Source: Clostridiales bacterium
GTDB lineage: Bacteria > Bacillota > Clostridia > Christensenellales > Aristaeellaceae
NCBI GenBank assembly: GCA_004556395.1
Contig: SFHK01000027.1
Span: forward strand, 1 to 29,110
Length of the DNA stretch: 29,110 nucleotides
Direction: 5' to 3'
The notes under the pieces were generated by a model. The model saw only the letters and a list, made by a program, of their open reading frames with translations, was not told where the DNA came from and did no database searches. Shown piece after piece: positions 7,498 to 15,745 of the stretch. Within the stretch, counting starts at the first letter, position 1. Each line of letters opens with the position of its first letter. The translations under genes were made by a program, and so were the position numbers.

Positions 7498-8385
7498 CTA
7501 TTTTGAAGTATCATTCGCCGAGAGCCCTTTGCAGGCGTGAATGACGGTCCGCATGGCGGGGGTGAGGGTTTTACCGGTATGGTAGACGAGGGCGTAGCGC
7601 CGCGTGATCGGCGGGTTCTGAATCTGGACGAGCTTCAGCTGGCCATCCGTCGTGTGTTTTTCCGCCAGCGGGCGGGGAACGATGGCGAAGCCGAGTCCGG
7701 CGCGCGCCAGCTCGAGCAGCGCCAGCGTGCTGTTGCTCTCGGCGGCGATTCGGTAAGGGTAGCCGCCGCGGGAGAGCGCCGCGTCCACGCAGACGCGCAG
7801 GCCGCTCCCTGCTTCCCGAAGCAGGAGCGGCTTTTTCGCGAGCTCAGCCGGTTCAATCGCTTCCCGCTCGAAGAGCGCCGGGGCGCACACCGCCACCTGA
7901 CATTCCTCTGCCAGCGGCAGCGCGACGCGCGCGCCCGTCTCGGACGCGCCATCGTAAATCGCGAAGTCGATTCGGTTTTCCGAGAGCATTTCGTCGAGCT
8001 GGGCGTTGTTCTTCACGAAGACGCTCAGGTCGACGTCCGGCGCGTCCCGCCGGATGCGCGCGACGAGCGGAGCCAGATAGGTCTCGGCCACCGACACGTT
8101 CACGCCGACGCGGCACCGGCGCACCGCCCTCCCGCCGCGCAGAACGGACGCGGCTTCCTCGAACGACGCGAGGATTTCCTCGGCGTATCGCCGCAAAAGC
8201 AGTCCTGCCTCCGTGGGATACACGCCGCGGTTCATTCGATCGAACAGCCGCGCGCCGTAAAACGTCTCCAATTCCCGCATGGCAAGACTGACGGACGGCT
8301 GCGTGACGTTCAGCCGTTCCGCCGCCGCGGTAATGCCCCCGCAGTCGCACACGGTTTTGAAAATCTGCAAATGGCGAATCGTCAT
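7498..8385 (-). CDS. LysR family transcriptional regulator
   Basis: The 295-aa protein has a winged helix-turn-helix at residues 1-60 (ITAAAERLNVTQPSVSLAMRELE) and a periplasmic-binding-like effector domain from about residue 88. It is full length for LysR regulators. GGAG lies 8 nt before the ATG. Its gene is divergent from a chrA-type gene pair and its promoter overlaps theirs face to face. The classic LysR arrangement predicts that it represses itself and controls the transporter. The sequence resembles the CysL/CysB-like branch in general form, but the inducer cannot be deduced. The last codon abuts the stop of the convergent activase gene. Confidence 0.92.
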   Translation of the reverse strand: MTIRHLQIFKTVCDCGGITAAAERLNVTQPSVSLAMRELETFYGARLFDRMNRGVYPTEAGLLLRRYAEEILASFEEAASVLRGGRAVRRCRVGVNVSVAETYLAPLVARIRRDAPDVDLSVFVKNNAQLDEMLSENRIDFAIYDGASETGARVALPLAEECQVAVCAPALFEREAIEPAELAKKPLLLREAGSGLRVCVDAALSRGGYPYRIAAESNSTLALLELARAGLGFAIVPRPLAEKHTTDGQLKLVQIQNPPITRRYALVYHTGKTLTPAMRTVIHACKGLSANDTSK

Positions 8386-8425
8386 GGCTTCGACTCCAAT
8401 TCATACTGAATTTCTTATGGTTTCC

Positions 8426-8454
8426 ATTTTAATATATGAATTGATTTATGTCAA
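8426..8454 (-). promoter_or_regulatory. lysR promoter
   Basis: On the minus strand, TTGACA (8454-8449), a 17-bp spacer and TAAAAT (8431-8426) lie about 40 nt before the lysR start. The element overlaps the oppositely directed transporter promoter. Confidence 0.75.
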
Positions 8455-8468
8455 GAATTCCATATAAT
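8441..8468 (+). promoter_or_regulatory. chrA operon promoter
   Basis: TTGATT (8441-8446), a 16-bp spacer and a consensus TATAAT (8463-8468) lie about 40 nt upstream of the first transporter gene. The -35 box lies inside the lysR promoter, so the two polymerases would compete. Confidence 0.7.
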
Positions 8469-8506
8469 CAGATCGTAGCCGACTGAGCATGGGAGGTATG
8501 ACCGCT

Positions 8507-9082
8507 ATGGGCAAGCTGGGCAGACTGTTTTTCACGTTTCTGAAAATCGGAGCCTTCACCTTCGGCGGAGGGTACGCGATGATCGCGCTGCTCGAAACCG
8601 AATTCATCGACCGAAAGAAATGGATGACGCGCGAGGAATTTCTGGACATGGTGGCGATTGCCGAGTCCACGCCCGGACCTGTCGCCATCAACAGCGCCAC
8701 GTACATCGGCTACAAGGTCGCCGGTGTGGCGGGCGCGGCGCTGGCCACGCTGGCAGTCAGCCTGCCGTCGTTTGGCATCATCTATCTCATTTCCCTGTTC
8801 TTCGAGCGCTTCCTCGCCCTCGAATGGGTCGCGCGCGCCTTCCGCGGCATTCAGGTGTGCGTGGTCTATCTGATTCTGACGGCGGGGCTGGACATGCTGA
8901 AAAACCTTCGCAGAGACGCGCTGAGCCTCGTCATCTTCTTCTGCGTGCTCGCGGTCATGACGGCGTTTTCCATCTTTTCCGTGGGCTTCTCCTCCATCTT
9001 CTACATTCTGATCAGCGGCCTTGTGGGACTGACGGCGTATTCGCTGCGCAGGCTTTCCGGGAAGGGGGCGAACGGGAAATGA
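8507..9082 (+). CDS. ChrA-type (CHR family) transporter, first half-size subunit
   Basis: The 191-aa integral membrane protein carries the chromate transporter domain, with the family motifs FTFGGGYAM near the N-terminus and ESTPGPVAINSATYIG around residues 60-75. About six hydrophobic segments are visible. It is a short-chain CHR protein, which works as a pair with a second short subunit, here the next gene. Three in-frame ATGs lie at 8489, 8498 and 8507. GGGAGG (8491-8496) overlaps the first and touches the second, so 8507, which aligns with family N-termini, is chosen. It overlaps the next gene by 4 nt (ATGA). Chromate efflux is known for some pairs; the natural substrate in anaerobes may be another oxyanion. 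Confidence 0.9.
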   Translation: MGKLGRLFFTFLKIGAFTFGGGYAMIALLETEFIDRKKWMTREEFLDMVAIAESTPGPVAINSATYIGYKVAGVAGAALATLAVSLPSFGIIYLISLFFERFLALEWVARAFRGIQVCVVYLILTAGLDMLKNLRRDALSLVIFFCVLAVMTAFSIFSVGFSSIFYILISGLVGLTAYSLRRLSGKGANGK

Positions 9083-9651
9083 TCTATCTTCGGCTGTTTC
9101 TGACGTTCCTGATGATCGGCGCGGTGTCCTTCGGCGGCGGCTACGGCATGATTTCGCTGATTCGCGAGACCGTGATTTCCAATGGCTGGCTGACGGAAAG
9201 CGAACTGATCAACTTCATCGCCGTTTCGGAGTCCACACCCGGACCGCTGGCCGTGAACATGGCCACCTTCATCGGCGCGTCGCAGGGCGGCATACTGGGC
9301 TCCATGCTCGCCACGCTGGGCGTGGTGCTGCCGTCGTTCATCATCATCCTGCTCATTTCGGCGGTGCTGAAGAACCTTCTGCGCTACGCGGGGGTGAATG
9401 CGTTTCTCTCCGGCGTGCGCCCGTGCGTCGTGGCGCTGATTCTCGCGACGGCACTCACGCTGGCGCTCGATACGCTGCTCGGCTTCACGTCGCCCGGAAA
9501 CGGCCTTGCCATAAACGGACGCGGGCTGATCATCTTCGCGCTGCTGATCGGCATCCGGCTGATTTATAAACGGCTGCGCGGCAAAAAGCCCTCCCCCATT
9601 CTGATGATCGCGCTGTCGGCCGGTCTGGGCATTCTTTTGTGGAGCTTCTGA
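9079..9651 (+). CDS. ChrA-type (CHR family) transporter, second half-size subunit
   Basis: The 190-aa membrane protein is homologous to the preceding one, with the matching motifs VSFGGGYGM and ESTPGPLAVNMATFIG, again with about six hydrophobic stretches. The two probably assemble as a heterodimer with opposite membrane orientation, as shown for paired short CHR proteins in Bacillus subtilis (family knowledge). Its start overlaps the stop of the first gene as ATGA, so translation is coupled. The terminator at 9665-9695 closes the operon. LysR-type control is inferred from the divergent neighbour. Confidence 0.9.
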   Translation: MIYLRLFLTFLMIGAVSFGGGYGMISLIRETVISNGWLTESELINFIAVSESTPGPLAVNMATFIGASQGGILGSMLATLGVVLPSFIIILLISAVLKNLLRYAGVNAFLSGVRPCVVALILATALTLALDTLLGFTSPGNGLAINGRGLIIFALLIGIRLIYKRLRGKKPSPILMIALSAGLGILLWSF

Positions 9652-9664
9652 ACCACAGCATGCA

Positions 9665-9695
9665 AAAAGCGAACGCGTCCGGTGCGTTCGCTTTT
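9665..9695. terminator. Bidirectional terminator
   Basis: A perfect 12-bp stem (9665-9676 with 9684-9695) has a 7-nt loop. An A-run on the left arm and a T-run on the right arm let it act on both strands. It closes the chrA pair and the convergent kinase operon. Confidence 0.85.
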
Positions 9696-9701
9696 CTGCG
9701 T

Positions 9702-10712
9702 TCAATATACGAAATCCGCCTGTTCGCGGATTCGATCCGCTTCAAGATATCGGTTTTCCATCGGAATCCACATCGTGCGGAAGCGTTCCAGCATTTCCTC
9801 CCCGTCGCGCGCGCGGATGCGGCGAAGCTGCTCCTCCGGCGGCACGGTCAGGCAGGCCGTGCGCGCGTAATAGCCGCGCAGCTCGGGATGGCAGGCGTAC
9901 GCGCCCTCCACGATGTTGAGCCTTCCGGGCTTGATTTCGACCGGCGGCAGGATGGTCATCGTGCCGCAGTCAAACCGGCGATAAGAAACCGTCCGTCCCG
10001 CGGCCAGCGGCGCAAGCACCTCTTCGCGGAAGCGCTCGCGGTCGACGTTGCCGCCCACCTCGGAAAGCCGCTCCTTTGTGCGCTTCTCCGCGGGCAGGAA
10101 GAAATCGTCCATATGGAACACCGGCGCGCGGAACACAAAGCCCAGCGCGTTCGAAAGCGACGTTTTCCCCGACGCGCACATGCCGTCAAGCGCGAAAATC
10201 GCGCCCTCCGGGAGCCGTGCGGCCGCTTCGAAAAGAGCGGCATAGCGGGCAAAGCGCTCGGAAACCACGCGATACGCCGGTGCGTACGCGCGGCGATACG
10301 CTTCCGTGTGGCTGACCATCGGACAGCCCTCCGCGCGATAGGCGGCAATCGCGGCGCGCATGGCATCCGTCGGGAAGGTTTCCGCCAGCGTTTGCAATGC
10401 ACTCTCGAGCGCGTCCGGCGCGGGATGGAACGTTTCGGCGGTATACATGAACATCCGCGCGGCGATTTCGTCGCTGAATCGCGCGTCCATTCCCTTCAGG
10501 TGCATGCGCACAAGCCCGTTCCCGATGGGCTCAAACGATACGCCTTCTTCGCCCGGCGCGCGTTCGGCACGGATGCGCCGCACGGCCTCGGCTTCGTCCT
10601 TCACCAGATGACCGCAGCCCAGCGCATGCTGATAGCACAGCTTGAGAAAATCGCCCTCCCGCATTTCGGGATACCGCGCCGCGTGCGCCCGCAAAACCTC
10701 AGAAAACGTCAT
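9702..10712 (-). CDS. Two-domain protein with C-terminal uridine-kinase-like P-loop domain
   Basis: The 336-aa protein falls into two parts. Residues 1 to about 165 form a helical region I do not recognise (motifs such as LKLCYQHALGCGH and MHLKGMDARFSDE). The remainder is a nucleoside-kinase-like P-loop domain with Walker A GMCASGKT near residue 177, a MDDFFLP segment (compare the substrate Asp of uridine kinases) and a late NIVEGAY strand. It probably phosphorylates a small metabolite; the substrate is unknown. AGAGGA precedes the ATG with suitable spacing. It is the last gene of a minus-strand run after the vanW-like gene (15 nt apart) and ends at a strong terminator. Similar stand-alone kinases lack the N-terminal half. 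Confidence 0.8.
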   Translation of the reverse strand: MTFSEVLRAHAARYPEMREGDFLKLCYQHALGCGHLVKDEAEAVRRIRAERAPGEEGVSFEPIGNGLVRMHLKGMDARFSDEIAARMFMYTAETFHPAPDALESALQTLAETFPTDAMRAAIAAYRAEGCPMVSHTEAYRRAYAPAYRVVSERFARYAALFEAAARLPEGAIFALDGMCASGKTSLSNALGFVFRAPVFHMDDFFLPAEKRTKERLSEVGGNVDRERFREEVLAPLAAGRTVSYRRFDCGTMTILPPVEIKPGRLNIVEGAYACHPELRGYYARTACLTVPPEEQLRRIRARDGEEMLERFRTMWIPMENRYLEADRIREQADFVY

Positions 10713-10727
10713 GCTGTTCCTCTTTCA

Positions 10728-12191
10728 TCAACCGTATTCAATCTGCGCGCGCGCCGGCTTGTAGTAGGACTTGCACAGCAGAACGCGCTTGATTTCGCTG
10801 CCGTCGGCGCTGTGGTACACGCGGTACGCCTCGGCTCGATAGCCCTTGCGCGCCTCGCTGACCACGACCTCCTGACCGGAGCCGAGCAGCGGATTGTAGG
10901 TGTACACCGGATCATCCGGTTTGACCGTCTGCGTGGTCTTGGCTTCGATGGTGATGTAGCGTCCGTTCGGGAACAGCTCGCCGTACACCTCGCAGTATAC
11001 GCGCTTGTTGTCGCTCACGTAGCACACCAGATACATCGGCGAGGACGACGTGTTCTTGAACTTCATGTCCTGTCCCGGCCAGCTGACCGTCGCGTCCTTG
11101 CCCTTGTCCACATAGGCCACCGTGCGGGAATGCTCGCTGCGCTCCACGATTTCACAGTTGGCCTTCATCGCCGCGTTCCACAGCGTCGTGGACACCTGAC
11201 AGACGCCGCCGCCGATGTCCTCAGCAAGCTCGCCGGACTGATAGACCGTCGCCTTCTTGTAGCCGCGCTTCGCCGTGCGCTGACCGACGACCTGATTGAA
11301 CGAGAACGTCTCGCCCGGCTGGATGCAATAGCCGTTGAGGGCCGCGCACGCCAGCCGCAGGTTGGTCAGGCGATTCTTGTTGGAGCTGGACGCGTTCGTC
11401 ACAGCCTGCGTGATCATGCCGAACCTGCCGTTCACGTCGGACGAATCCTTCGTGGGTTCCACCGTGTTCACGGCCACCTGCACCGTCGCGCCGCCGCCGT
11501 TCAGCGCCGCGCTCGCCTGTCGGTACAGCGCGTCCGCGTCCACGGAATAGCCCACGGCAGAGGAAGCGAACGTGAACTTGCGCGTATCCACGTCGAAGCC
11601 CGTCACTTGCGCGTTTACCGGGTCTACCGTCAGCGACGCGGCGATTCCGTCCGTCCACGCGCGCAGCTGCGCTTCGTCATACAGCGTGCGGGTGATCTCA
11701 TAGCGCTCCTGCGCGCTGCCGATCTGCCGAAGCGAACGATAGCGCTGCTCCAGAGTGCCGCTGCGGGCGCGCGACCACGCGTTGCCCAGCACCTCGCGGT
11801 AATTGCTGGAATAGCCCAGCTCGCGGCAGGTCTTCGACCACGTCTGTCCGTTGTACGTCAGCGTGACCGTGCGGTCGGCGTAGGCGGGCTCGATCCTCTC
11901 TTCCCAGTGCTTCAGCGCGGTATCCAGCGTCACATCCGTCAGCGCGTAGCCCTCGACGATGATGCCCGAATAGAAGCCGTCGCTTTCCACCGCCGCGCGC
12001 ATGATGCGGAACCGGCGATTTTCGCTGATTTCGTGCACCGCTAAAAACGCGGTGACCGCCAGAATCAGGATCATCAGGCACGATACAGGCAGCGCCCACC
12101 AGCAGGATTCCTCCCGAACCCTGCGCTTGCCCTGCGCGCGCCGCTTGCCTGTCGCGGCGGTCTTTTTTCCGTTAGTCTTCTTTTTTGCCAT
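10728..12191 (-). CDS. VanW family protein with G5-like domain (YoaR type)
   Basis: The 487-aa protein has a Lys/Arg-rich N-terminus and a single membrane helix at about 31-52. A putative peptidoglycan-binding region (about 90-250) comes next, then the VanW domain (about 270-400, with QPGETFSFNQVVG and GGGVCQVSTTLWNAA) and a C-terminal G5-like domain (about 418-487). It is therefore an inner-membrane-anchored protein facing the cell wall. VanW domains occur beside vancomycin-resistance genes, but most, like this B. subtilis YoaR-type form, are not resistance factors; their biochemical role is unsettled. The frame is open further upstream, but the MAKKK start at 12191 has GGGAG 7 nt before it. 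It overlaps the end of rarA by 20 nt, so the two are co-transcribed. Confidence 0.9.
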   Translation of the reverse strand: MAKKKTNGKKTAATGKRRAQGKRRVREESCWWALPVSCLMILILAVTAFLAVHEISENRRFRIMRAAVESDGFYSGIIVEGYALTDVTLDTALKHWEERIEPAYADRTVTLTYNGQTWSKTCRELGYSSNYREVLGNAWSRARSGTLEQRYRSLRQIGSAQERYEITRTLYDEAQLRAWTDGIAASLTVDPVNAQVTGFDVDTRKFTFASSAVGYSVDADALYRQASAALNGGGATVQVAVNTVEPTKDSSDVNGRFGMITQAVTNASSSNKNRLTNLRLACAALNGYCIQPGETFSFNQVVGQRTAKRGYKKATVYQSGELAEDIGGGVCQVSTTLWNAAMKANCEIVERSEHSRTVAYVDKGKDATVSWPGQDMKFKNTSSSPMYLVCYVSDNKRVYCEVYGELFPNGRYITIEAKTTQTVKPDDPVYTYNPLLGSGQEVVVSEARKGYRAEAYRVYHSADGSEIKRVLLCKSYYKPARAQIEYG

Positions 12192-13530
12192 TCCCTGCTC
12201 CCTTTGCGCCGGTCGGATTTTCGCACCCGACCCTTTCGCGCGCCTCCCTGCGGCGGGCGATTTCCACTTCCCCGCCCTGATCGGAGGGCTGATAATACGG
12301 CATGCCCGCCGCGTCGGCGGGCGCATACGTCTGCTTTACATAATGCCCGGGAAAATCGTGCGGATACAGGTAACCTTCTCCGCTGCCCAACTGCCCCGCG
12401 CCCTTGTAGTGCGTGTCGCGCAGATGCGCGGGAACGCTCTCAAAGCCGCCCTTCTCCGCGTCGGCGAACGCGCGCTCCACCGCCACGGCCACCGAATTGG
12501 ACTTCGGGCTTTCGCACACGGCGATGATCGCCTGTGCGATGGGCAGCCTTGCTTCCGGCATGCCGACGGCGTTCAGCGCCTGCCACGCCGCGGCCGCGGC
12601 CAGCATGGCGTTCGGATTGGCCATGCCCACGTCCTCGGACGCGTGCACGATCACCCGGCGCACAACGATGCGCGGATCCACGCCCGCGTGATCCAGCCTT
12701 GCAAACCACGCCAGCGCCGCGTCGGCGTCCGACCCGCGAAGCGACTTGCAGAACGCGCTGAGCATGTCGTAAAACAGGCTCTCGTCCATTCGAAGCGGCT
12801 TCTGCTGCACCGAGTCCGCCGCCACCTCGCGCGTGACATGCACCCGCCCCGTGCGTCCCACCGGCGTGGACAGCACCGCGATTTCCAGCGCGTTCAGCGC
12901 CGAGCGCACATCTCCGCTCGCCGCGGACGCAATCAGCGCCGCCGCGTCGTCGTCCAGCGTCACGCCCATGCGGCCGTACCCGCGCTCCTCGTCCGCGCAG
13001 GCGCGCCGCAGCGCTTCGATCACGTCCGCGTCCGTCAGCGGTTCAAAGCGAAACAGGCGGCAGCGGCTCACGATGGCGGGCGTCATGGCGATCATGGGAT
13101 TCTCCGTGGTGGAGCCGATGAAGCGCACGATACCCTTTTCAATGGCGGGCAGGATGCTGTCCGACTGCGCCTTTGACCAGCGGTGACACTCGTCCAGCAG
13201 CAGATAGGTCGTCTTGCCGTACAGCTTCTGCCGATCCTCGGCGCGCGCCAGCACCTCGCGCACCTCCGAAACCCCGCTGGTGACGGCGTTCATCTTCTCA
13301 AACGCCGCCTTTGAGGTTTCGGCCACGATGGTCGCCAGCGTCGTTTTGCCGGTTCCGGGCGGGCCAAAGAAGATCGAACTGGTCAGCCGGTCAGCCTCGA
13401 TGGCGCGCCTGAGGAGCTTTCCCTCGCCCACAATCTGCTTCTGGCCGATAAACTCGTCCAGCGTGCGCGGCCGCATGCGGTCGGCCAGCGGCGCGAGCGT
13501 TTTTACGCCCGCGGAAAACAGGTCTTCCAT
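12172..13530 (-). CDS. rarA: Replication-associated recombination protein A (AAA+ ATPase)
   Basis: The 452-aa protein matches the RarA/MgsA (WRNIP1) family in length and domain order. Walker A is GPPGTGKT (56-63), the Walker B end DECHRW (113-118), sensor 1 GSTTENP (139-145) and the arginine-finger region SRCRLF. A clamp-loader-like C-terminal tetramerisation domain follows, with the family signature around YKGAGQLGSGEGYLYPHDFP. It acts on ssDNA at stalled replication forks, with SSB as partner. The usual Walker B in this family is DEIHRF; here Cys115 and Trp118 replace Ile and Phe, which leaves the catalytic Asp-Glu intact. GGAGG lies 4 nt before the ATG. It leads a minus-strand run with the vanW-like gene and the kinase. 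Confidence 0.94.
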   Translation of the reverse strand: MEDLFSAGVKTLAPLADRMRPRTLDEFIGQKQIVGEGKLLRRAIEADRLTSSIFFGPPGTGKTTLATIVAETSKAAFEKMNAVTSGVSEVREVLARAEDRQKLYGKTTYLLLDECHRWSKAQSDSILPAIEKGIVRFIGSTTENPMIAMTPAIVSRCRLFRFEPLTDADVIEALRRACADEERGYGRMGVTLDDDAAALIASAASGDVRSALNALEIAVLSTPVGRTGRVHVTREVAADSVQQKPLRMDESLFYDMLSAFCKSLRGSDADAALAWFARLDHAGVDPRIVVRRVIVHASEDVGMANPNAMLAAAAAWQALNAVGMPEARLPIAQAIIAVCESPKSNSVAVAVERAFADAEKGGFESVPAHLRDTHYKGAGQLGSGEGYLYPHDFPGHYVKQTYAPADAAGMPYYQPSDQGGEVEIARRREARERVGCENPTGAKGAGNGKKED

Positions 13531-13558
13531 GTATCCTCCGTCGAAAGGCCGGGCGTTA

Positions 13559-13574
13559 TTCCGGTCTTCCGGAA
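13559..13574. repeat. Small perfect hairpin upstream of rarA
   Basis: TTCCGG (13559-13564) and CCGGAA (13569-13574) enclose a 4-nt loop in the gap between the dehydrogenase stop and the rarA start. No T-run follows on the minus strand, so it may be a weak terminator or a leader structure. Confidence 0.35.
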
Positions 13575-13590
13575 ATTCCCTTTTGTAGAA

Positions 13591-14526
13591 TTAGACGTCC
13601 ATGCGGTTCAAAACGGTTCCCGTCAAAAACGCGGAAAGATTGTTAACCGCGATGTTCATCAGCCGCACGCGGGTTTCATACGGCGCCCACGCGATATGCG
13701 GCGTGAGGATGGTGTTCGGCGCGGTCAGCAGCGGATTGTCCGCGCGAATCGGCTCCACCGAAACCACGTCCGCGGCATACGCGCCAAGCTGCCCCGCGCG
13801 GAGCGCTTCGGCGACGTCCGCTTCGTTCACAAGTCCGCCGCGCGCCGTGTTGATCAGCCACGCGCCGCGCATCATCATGGAAAGCGTGCTTCGGTTGATC
13901 ATCTCCGCCGTGTCGGGCTTCAGGGGGCAGTTGAGCGAAATCACGTCCGCCGTGCGGATGATTTCGTCAAGCCGGCTTTTTTCGCAGCGGGACGGCGAAT
14001 ACGCGTCCACCATCATGCCAAACGCCCGTCCGATTTCGCCGACGGCGCGGCCGATTGCGCCGTAGCCAACGATGCCCAGCCGCTTTCCGGCCAGCTCGGT
14101 CAAAGGCGCGTTCCAGAAGCAGAAATCCTTCGCGTTCGTCCATTCGCCCTCGGCGACCGCCCGCGCGTGCATGCCCACGCGCGACGCGATTTCCAGCGTC
14201 AGCGCGAACACGTGCTGCGCCACCGCGCGCGTGGAATAGGCGGGCACGTTCGTAACCGCCACGCCAGCCGCCTTCGCCGCGGCCACGTCCACGATATTAT
14301 ACCCCGTCGCCAGCACGCCGATATATTTAAGCCCCTTCAGCGCCGCGATCGTCTCCGCGGTCATCGGGCATTTGTTCGTGAGCACCGCATCCGCGCCCAG
14401 CGCGCGCGGCACGATTTCCTCCGTTGGCGTGCGGTCGTAGATCACCGTTTCGCCCAGCGCGCGGAGCGCGTCCCATGAAAGGTCGCCCGGATTCGCCGCG
14501 CAGCCGTCCAGCACAACAATGCGCAT
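13591..14526 (-). CDS. D-2-hydroxyacid dehydrogenase (glycerate dehydrogenase/hydroxypyruvate reductase-like)
   Basis: The 311-aa NAD(P)-dependent enzyme reduces a 2-keto acid to the D-2-hydroxy acid or the reverse. The nucleotide-binding motif is GYGAIG (154-159) within a Rossmann fold. The catalytic residues are Arg229 (NTARGG), Glu258 (SVEP) and His277 (TPHIAW). The N-terminus MRIVVLDGCAANPGDLSW is characteristic of the glycerate dehydrogenase/hydroxypyruvate reductase branch rather than of VanH or D-lactate dehydrogenase. The frame is open to 14673, but the promoter with -10 at 14560-14555 puts transcription start near 14548. The site GGGGGAG (14539-14533), 6 nt before the ATG, fixes the start at 14526. 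No partner gene indicates the exact substrate. Confidence 0.9.
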   Translation of the reverse strand: MRIVVLDGCAANPGDLSWDALRALGETVIYDRTPTEEIVPRALGADAVLTNKCPMTAETIAALKGLKYIGVLATGYNIVDVAAAKAAGVAVTNVPAYSTRAVAQHVFALTLEIASRVGMHARAVAEGEWTNAKDFCFWNAPLTELAGKRLGIVGYGAIGRAVGEIGRAFGMMVDAYSPSRCEKSRLDEIIRTADVISLNCPLKPDTAEMINRSTLSMMMRGAWLINTARGGLVNEADVAEALRAGQLGAYAADVVSVEPIRADNPLLTAPNTILTPHIAWAPYETRVRLMNIAVNNLSAFLTGTVLNRMDV

Positions 14527-14554
14527 CGGATTCTCCCCCATTTTCATTTCTCCT

Positions 14555-14583
14555 ATCATATGACAATCCATGTAATCATTCAA
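14555..14583 (-). promoter_or_regulatory. Promoter of the hydroxyacid dehydrogenase gene
   Basis: On the minus strand, TTGAAT (14583-14578), a 17-bp spacer and TATGAT (14560-14555). The predicted transcript has a leader of about 22 nt that holds only the ribosome binding site next to 14526. Confidence 0.7.
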
Positions 14584-14605
14584 GCCCTCTGCCTGAAAAA
14601 TAAAA

Positions 14606-14656
14606 AGAAAGCGCAGATTTGCCGCAGTTTCGAAACACATCGGCAAAGCGCTTTCT
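14606..14656 (-). terminator. Terminator of the lacI-type gene
   Basis: A two-part stem (14606-14614 with 14648-14656 and 14618-14624 with 14641-14647) totals 16 bp with a 3-nt bulge. The 16-nt loop contains GTTTCGAAAC. On the minus strand a T-rich run (TTTTTATTTTT) follows. It sits 18 nt after the repressor stop and isolates it from the dehydrogenase gene. Confidence 0.8.
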
Positions 14657-14674
14657 TTCTGTTTTTCGTTCAAG

Positions 14675-15700
14675 CTACCTCGCGCGCAGGTCGGCCACCG
14701 ATTCGCGCGGAATCAGCCGTCCGGTCACGGTCACACGCTCCGACGCGCCGCGCGGCTTCTCAATGGCATCCAGAATCAGCCGCCCCGCGCTGCGCCCGAT
14801 TTCGTCGCCATCTTGGTCGTAGGTGGTCAGCGGCGGCTGCAAATAGGCGGAAAGCGGAATGTTGTCGTAGCCGACGACGCTCACGTCGCCGGGAATGGAC
14901 AAGCCGGCCTCCGTCAGCGCGCGCATGCCGCCCACGGCCGAAAGATCGTCCGGATACAGGATGCACGTGGGGCGCTCCGCGAGCGCAATCAGCTCCCGCG
15001 TCGCTTTGGCGCTGGCTTCCTCGTTTCGGAAATCGGCGGGCTTTTTGTATTCCGGCGGAAGGCGGAGCCCCAGCTTCGCCGAAACCTCGTCGAACGCCTT
15101 CCGGCGGTCGATGGCCACGGCGCTGTCCGAGTCCGAATACACATAGGCAATTTTCCGATGCCCCAGCTCATACACGTAGTTCAGCAGCGCGGAAAGGCTC
15201 TCCCGCTGATCCGCCGTCACGCAGCCGCAGCTGGGATAAACGCAGTCGATCGTCACCACGGGAATTTCGCTTCGAATCAGCTCCGTCAGCCCTTCCTCGC
15301 GATAACCGCTGCTCATGATGATCACGCCGTCGTAGCCGCGATAGCGGCAATAGCTCAGATAGCGCCCTTCCAGCGCGCTGTTGCAGCTGATGGGCGTGAG
15401 GTCGTACCCCGCAACCTCCACAACGGACTGAAGCCCCCGCGCAATCCTCGCGAACAGCTCGTGCGTCCACACGCTCTCCCCCTGCAGGAACCACAATAGT
15501 CCAATCGTGTGACTGCGGCTCGTGCGCAGCGCGCGGCCGCGATTGTTGGGAATGTACCCCATTTCCTCGGCGATTTCGCGCACGCGCCGCGTCGTTTCCT
15601 CCCCGATATCGGGCAGACCGTTGAGCGCCTTGCTGATCGTCGCCACCGAATAGCCGGTTCGTTCGGCAATATCCCGGATCGTCGTTTTGGTCGTCGCCAT
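14675..15700 (-). CDS. LacI family transcriptional repressor
   Basis: The 341-aa regulator has an N-terminal helix-turn-helix (about 7-27, TIRDIAERTGYSVATISKAL), a hinge helix, and a sugar-binding-protein-like effector domain (SHTIGLLWF, VVGYDNIPLSAYLQPPLTTYDQD). The effector is unknown. The ribosome binding site is weak and distant (AAAGGAAAGG about 15 nt before the ATG), suggesting low translation, as suits a repressor. Its promoter at 15743-15771 is near consensus and is overlapped by a palindrome fitting a LacI operator, so it is probably autorepressed. It is cut off from the following gene by a terminator. It may also control targets elsewhere; none next to it shares the site. Confidence 0.92.
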   Translation of the reverse strand: MATTKTTIRDIAERTGYSVATISKALNGLPDIGEETTRRVREIAEEMGYIPNNRGRALRTSRSHTIGLLWFLQGESVWTHELFARIARGLQSVVEVAGYDLTPISCNSALEGRYLSYCRYRGYDGVIIMSSGYREEGLTELIRSEIPVVTIDCVYPSCGCVTADQRESLSALLNYVYELGHRKIAYVYSDSDSAVAIDRRKAFDEVSAKLGLRLPPEYKKPADFRNEEASAKATRELIALAERPTCILYPDDLSAVGGMRALTEAGLSIPGDVSVVGYDNIPLSAYLQPPLTTYDQDGDEIGRSAGRLILDAIEKPRGASERVTVTGRLIPRESVADLRAR

Positions 15701-15729
15701 GAACGTTTGATTCAGCCTTTCCTTTGCTT

Positions 15730-15745
15730 AATCGTTTAAGCGATT
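15730..15745. promoter_or_regulatory. Candidate LacI operator (autoregulation)
   Basis: AATCG and CGATT arms flank TTTAAG, giving a 16-bp near-palindrome with TTAA at the centre, the usual form and length of LacI-family operators. It covers the end of the -10 box and the start site of the adjoining repressor gene, the place for autorepression. Confidence 0.65.

Noticed and set aside
9639..12044. 801-residue open frame on the plus strand opposite the kinase and vanW-like genes
   Set aside because: It is a GC-rich antisense shadow: it covers two well-supported minus-strand genes, has Arg/His/Ala-heavy composition, no domain and no ribosome binding site.
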